From Brumimicrobium sp965656195 (GTDB taxonomy: Bacteria > Bacteroidota > Bacteroidia > Flavobacteriales_D > Crocinitomicaceae): DNA of 26,896 bases. A program made the position numbers and the translations under genes. The number at the start of each line of letters is the position of its first letter. Positions within the stretch are counted from its first letter, which is position 1. The stretch lies in the NCBI GenBank assembly GCA_965656195.1, contig CBFHJL010000037.1, forward strand, positions 1 through 26,896, written 5' to 3'. Under the pieces are notes generated by a model, which saw only the letters and a list, made by a program, of their open reading frames with translations, was not told the origin of the DNA and did no database searches. Positions 25,401 through 26,896 of the stretch are shown one piece after another.

Positions 25401-25750
25401 TCTAGTGTACCTATAGAGTTCTCTCTTGCTACATATAGAGTTCCGTTAGAAGCTTTAAAGATCTTGTAGACAGTTTTCTCCTTAATATTTTTTTTAGGAA
25501 TTTTAGATTTCGCTGTATCTAAAGGAATAAACGACCATTTATTTCCATTGAAACTGATGATATTCTTATCATTGCCAAACACAAATAACCCATCATCAGT
25601 TTGTTCACCTGTCCATATTTGTGGTGGCGAATTAAAGTCATCATTTGTATAATTATTTACTGGAAAGTAACCGTTTAAATGGGTTATTTGACCGGAGCAA
25701 ATACTCGAAAAAACGAGTAACAGGGTGATATGAAAAAGATTTTTAAACAC
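22496..25750 (-). CDS. Propeller-sensor SpoIIE-type protein phosphatase
   Basis: This protein of about 1084 residues is a membrane signalling protein. A signal peptide (FKNLFHITLLLVFSSICSGQ) leads into a large periplasmic region of two-component-regulator-propeller (Reg_prop) repeats, seen as short units such as DNLWLNLDNGIANIEF and GGYLWVATANHGVEIYDLNG. A Y_Y_Y-type sandwich follows (with IEYRTRIAELSKDWSKYEPTN), then one membrane helix (about 775-797), a coiled coil (about 800-835) and a cytoplasmic PP2C/SpoIIE phosphatase domain. The phosphatase metal residues are seen in VSGDFYWM, DCTGHGVPGAF, SDGYVDQFGG and the final DDVCVFG. Such proteins usually act on an anti-sigma-factor antagonist; no partner gene is here. 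Start: no ATG is possible; I choose GTG at 25750 because the signal peptide begins there, but a TTG at 25807 is open. Confidence 0.88.
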   Translation of the reverse strand: MFKNLFHITLLLVFSSICSGQITHLNGYFPVNNYTNDDFNSPPQIWTGEQTDDGLFVFGNDKNIISFNGNKWSFIPLDTAKSKIPKKNIKEKTVYKIFKASNGTLYVARENSIGTLEYDNKGRLSLVPFHYDSTLVDVWYIHESADRSILFTSNDRVLKYIPQSDSIITILSKEQLNNGEINSSVQFENKLMLGVSFDSEKDERKGQFFVLDFINEGSILPINVATDRSSYQFRSSYVANDTSFFVDYRGSVYFLNKKTNTLEKSFQLKRNGQNPEIRANSLVKHGGYLWVATANHGVEIYDLNGNNIREFGEVEGLQDLNVFSLFFDKDDNLWLNLDNGIANIEFSSPTASWDRNQGLEGAAEALIFKENNILIATRGPGILKSYSAANRLLFKNTRVISQACFDIKAFETDFGKRTLIVGYNGIYEITSLDDQALPIGNNLYAWELFHSPYNKNEVFIGGEGFLGKIALNENGWHYKEIKRFDGTTIRKFEYFNNKVYFSVSGKGVFTLNKYGDIQKLPIQKGINTDKSNFYLTEFNGRILAGYNFGLLEVRNDSLTKLNVKGIYFDHKQDVIFHRLFKHPVKDELWAVVFDEKNKENSQKEIGYFEDEKGVLVWKNLNNNSLETGVVNDIQYRNGLLYFATGKGLLVFDRKKLAKIKDPWRVYISNIQISDSLVLYNPEFADPLGKIPYGKSIRFYFAGNSFSNNGQIEYRTRIAELSKDWSKYEPTNFKNLDNLPYGSYTLEVQGKNYHNAESEVYSYSFSILPPWYFTWWAYLIYFILFVLIIIITTRISIYRVKQKNKQLEETVQERTKEIAEQNTMLEDQKNQIAAKNEDILDSIKYAKRIQNTILPSEKLLSSHFKEHFVFYRPKDIVSGDFYWMREVGDKVVWSAVDCTGHGVPGAFVSIVGNNGLVRTVNEFKLQQPNLILDKLRELVVEAFKAQGERDVKDGMDLALVSLDQKTNKLMYSGANNPLLIIRGKKIIEVKADKQPIGDFERSFPFTNHEIQLEKDDCIYIFSDGYVDQFGGKKGKKLKSRNFRELLLKISHLPMNDQLSALSLHFDEWKGDFEQLDDVCVFGVRV

Positions 25751-25855
25751 TACAGCCAACGAATGTACTAATTTTTCGTCTTGGATTAAAGAAGAAGTCT
25801 TTAACAAGCTCTATATTACAATTGTAAAGATCTTATTTGCTGCTACAAAAACTAT

Positions 25856-25863
25856 TATATTTA
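25856..25863 (+). promoter_or_regulatory. Near-consensus -7 box (TATATTTA) for the rightmost gene
   Basis: This differs from TAnnTTTG only in the last base and lies 25 bases before the ATG at 25889. A TTG at 25837-25839 is somewhat close for a -33 element. The region between the phosphatase and this gene (about 140 bases) must hold both divergent promoters; no perfect box is seen for either. Confidence 0.3.
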
Positions 25864-25888
25864 CAAATAAATAACCTTGATTTCTACT

Positions 25889-26896
25889 ATGAAAAACTTG
25901 AAACATATATACTCGACACTTTTGGTTCTAAGCATAGTGATGTCGACGTTTGCTCAGATGGAATCTGTAAGTTGGAGAAATGTTCCATCACCAGCGCTAG
26001 CAGCAGAAGGTGTGTTTTTACGACGTGCCGAAATGAATCAAATGTCTAATGGGAAATGGTATTCTTCATATATTGATGATTTCGGAGGTATGATGTATAT
26101 TAAATCTTTTGATACAGAAACTCAAAATTGGAACTTGTTGCATCAGTTTGAATTTATTTCTGGGAACCCAGTGGACTTAGACACCTATGTAGCCAATGAT
26201 AAATTATATGTCGGGGTTACTACAGATGATTTAAATGGAGATAATTTCAACGTATGGGAAATGAATGCCAGTGGAGACGTTACTCAATTAATGAGTAACG
26301 TTAGTTCTAGTGTTAGTTCTTTCAGTAAAATGGACTTTGTCGTTGTGGGAGACGAACTTTTTATGGCTTCAACGAATACAGGGTTGTTAAACGTTGATTC
26401 TTATAATTTGACGAGTCAAAGTTACGTGTCGACTTCACCTTTAACAGCCGTCCCAGATGTTTCATTGCCTAATATTGTCGTTGACCATAGCGATAACTCG
26501 ATCGTCATAGGTGGTGCCGATGAAAATAATTTATATTTTATCTACAAAGCAGCAATTCAGGCAACATTGAATTTCTTACCGATGAATGGAAACGGGTTTA
26601 TCAACTCTTCGATTATTGGTGCAAACCCTGACGGTACTTGGATCAAGCTTATTGAAAAAGAATCGAATTCGCCTGAAGTTATGTTTTCACATGATAACGG
26701 AAGTACAACAAATTTGTATCGAGTAGGATTGTATAATAATACAGTCGCTGAAATGCAATTTACAAATCCTGATTTTCTGAGCGGTCCTGCCGCAGCTCAA
26801 TTTGGAAACTTGACCTATGTTGGGGGCTTCAATAACCTTGCTGGCGCTTCAGAGTTGTGGGAGGTTTCTTCAAATGGAAACAAAGTAGCTGTTGCA
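25889..26896 (+). CDS. Secreted protein, N-terminal part (partial at right edge)
   Basis: An open frame from the ATG at 25889 continues to the end of the window, giving 336 residues with no stop. It begins with a signal peptide cleaved after FAQ (residue 23). The rest shows repeated strand pairs with phrases such as WYSSYIDDFGGMMYIKSFD, DKLYVGVTTDD, ELFMASTNTGLLNV, NSIVIGGADENNLYF and GNLTYVGGFNNLAGASELW, which look like the blades of a beta-propeller (Kelch-like). In Bacteroidota such secreted propellers often end in a type IX sorting domain, but the C terminus is outside the window. It is divergent from the propeller/SpoIIE phosphatase. Confidence 0.75.
   Translation, partial: MKNLKHIYSTLLVLSIVMSTFAQMESVSWRNVPSPALAAEGVFLRRAEMNQMSNGKWYSSYIDDFGGMMYIKSFDTETQNWNLLHQFEFISGNPVDLDTYVANDKLYVGVTTDDLNGDNFNVWEMNASGDVTQLMSNVSSSVSSFSKMDFVVVGDELFMASTNTGLLNVDSYNLTSQSYVSTSPLTAVPDVSLPNIVVDHSDNSIVIGGADENNLYFIYKAAIQATLNFLPMNGNGFINSSIIGANPDGTWIKLIEKESNSPEVMFSHDNGSTTNLYRVGLYNNTVAEMQFTNPDFLSGPAAAQFGNLTYVGGFNNLAGASELWEVSSNGNKVAVA

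Noticed and set aside
1..26896. Search for mobile elements, CRISPR arrays, tRNA/rRNA genes or a defence island
   Set aside because: No transposase, integrase, long terminal repeats, regular repeat-spacer pattern or tRNA-like cloverleaf was found by reading. Gene content and base use are even across the window.

Overview
This window looks like an ordinary, gene-dense stretch of chromosome from a member of the Bacteroidota, probably Flavobacteriales and perhaps close to the Cryomorphaceae or Crocinitomicaceae. The signs are low GC, many SCKK/SCG-type lipoproteins, several outer-membrane barrels ending in F, and typical families: DUF5686, TonB, a SpoIIE phosphatase joined to a periplasmic propeller sensor, a VF530 protein and the coiled-coil family often misnamed 'ParA'. 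Five upstream regions carry the Bacteroidota -7 box TAnnTTTG. I see no transposase, integrase, phage gene, tRNA, rRNA or CRISPR array. No stretch over 300 bases lacks a gene.

Layout. Positions 1-185 hold the end of an outer-membrane barrel gene, and 252-542 a VF530 gene. A minus-strand operon (5105 to 545) follows: a secreted cyclophilin-FKBP fusion, DUF5686 and a radical SAM/SPASM protein. Next comes a monocistronic lipoprotein with two tandem His-rich domains (6251-5247), then plus-strand genes for a GNAT-like protein (6353) and an OmpA lipoprotein (7029). A minus-strand ABC-2 exporter pair spans 9703-7998. A second minus-strand operon (14432 to 9755) encodes deoC, cysQ and two paralogous Wzi-like barrels. 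A third (16005 to 14532) encodes gcvH, a VanZ-like protein and TonB, and ends in a strong UUCG-loop terminator.

The plus strand then carries prfB (16153, with no programmed frameshift), a membrane-anchored coiled-coil protein, a four-helix membrane protein with a GldL-like motif, and a SCO1/SenC protein. A hidden 45-residue lipoprotein gene (19578-19441, minus) lies before a small two-POTRA Omp85 protein (19711). A minus-strand lipoprotein (22419-21460) and a large propeller/SpoIIE phosphatase (25750-22496) follow. A secreted protein, divergent from the phosphatase, runs off the right edge.

Taken together, the genes concern cell-envelope building (folding catalyst, barrels, lipoproteins, TonB, capsule-type barrels, exporter) mixed with housekeeping (prfB, gcvH, deoC, cysQ). 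I found no convincing new defence or mobile system. The observations I consider most worth a second look are the tandem SOD/CHRD-like lipoprotein, the PAP-phosphatase/Wzi operon, the near-leaderless promoters, the coiled-coil/GldL-like gene pair, the hidden small lipoprotein with its own terminator, and the in-frame prfB.
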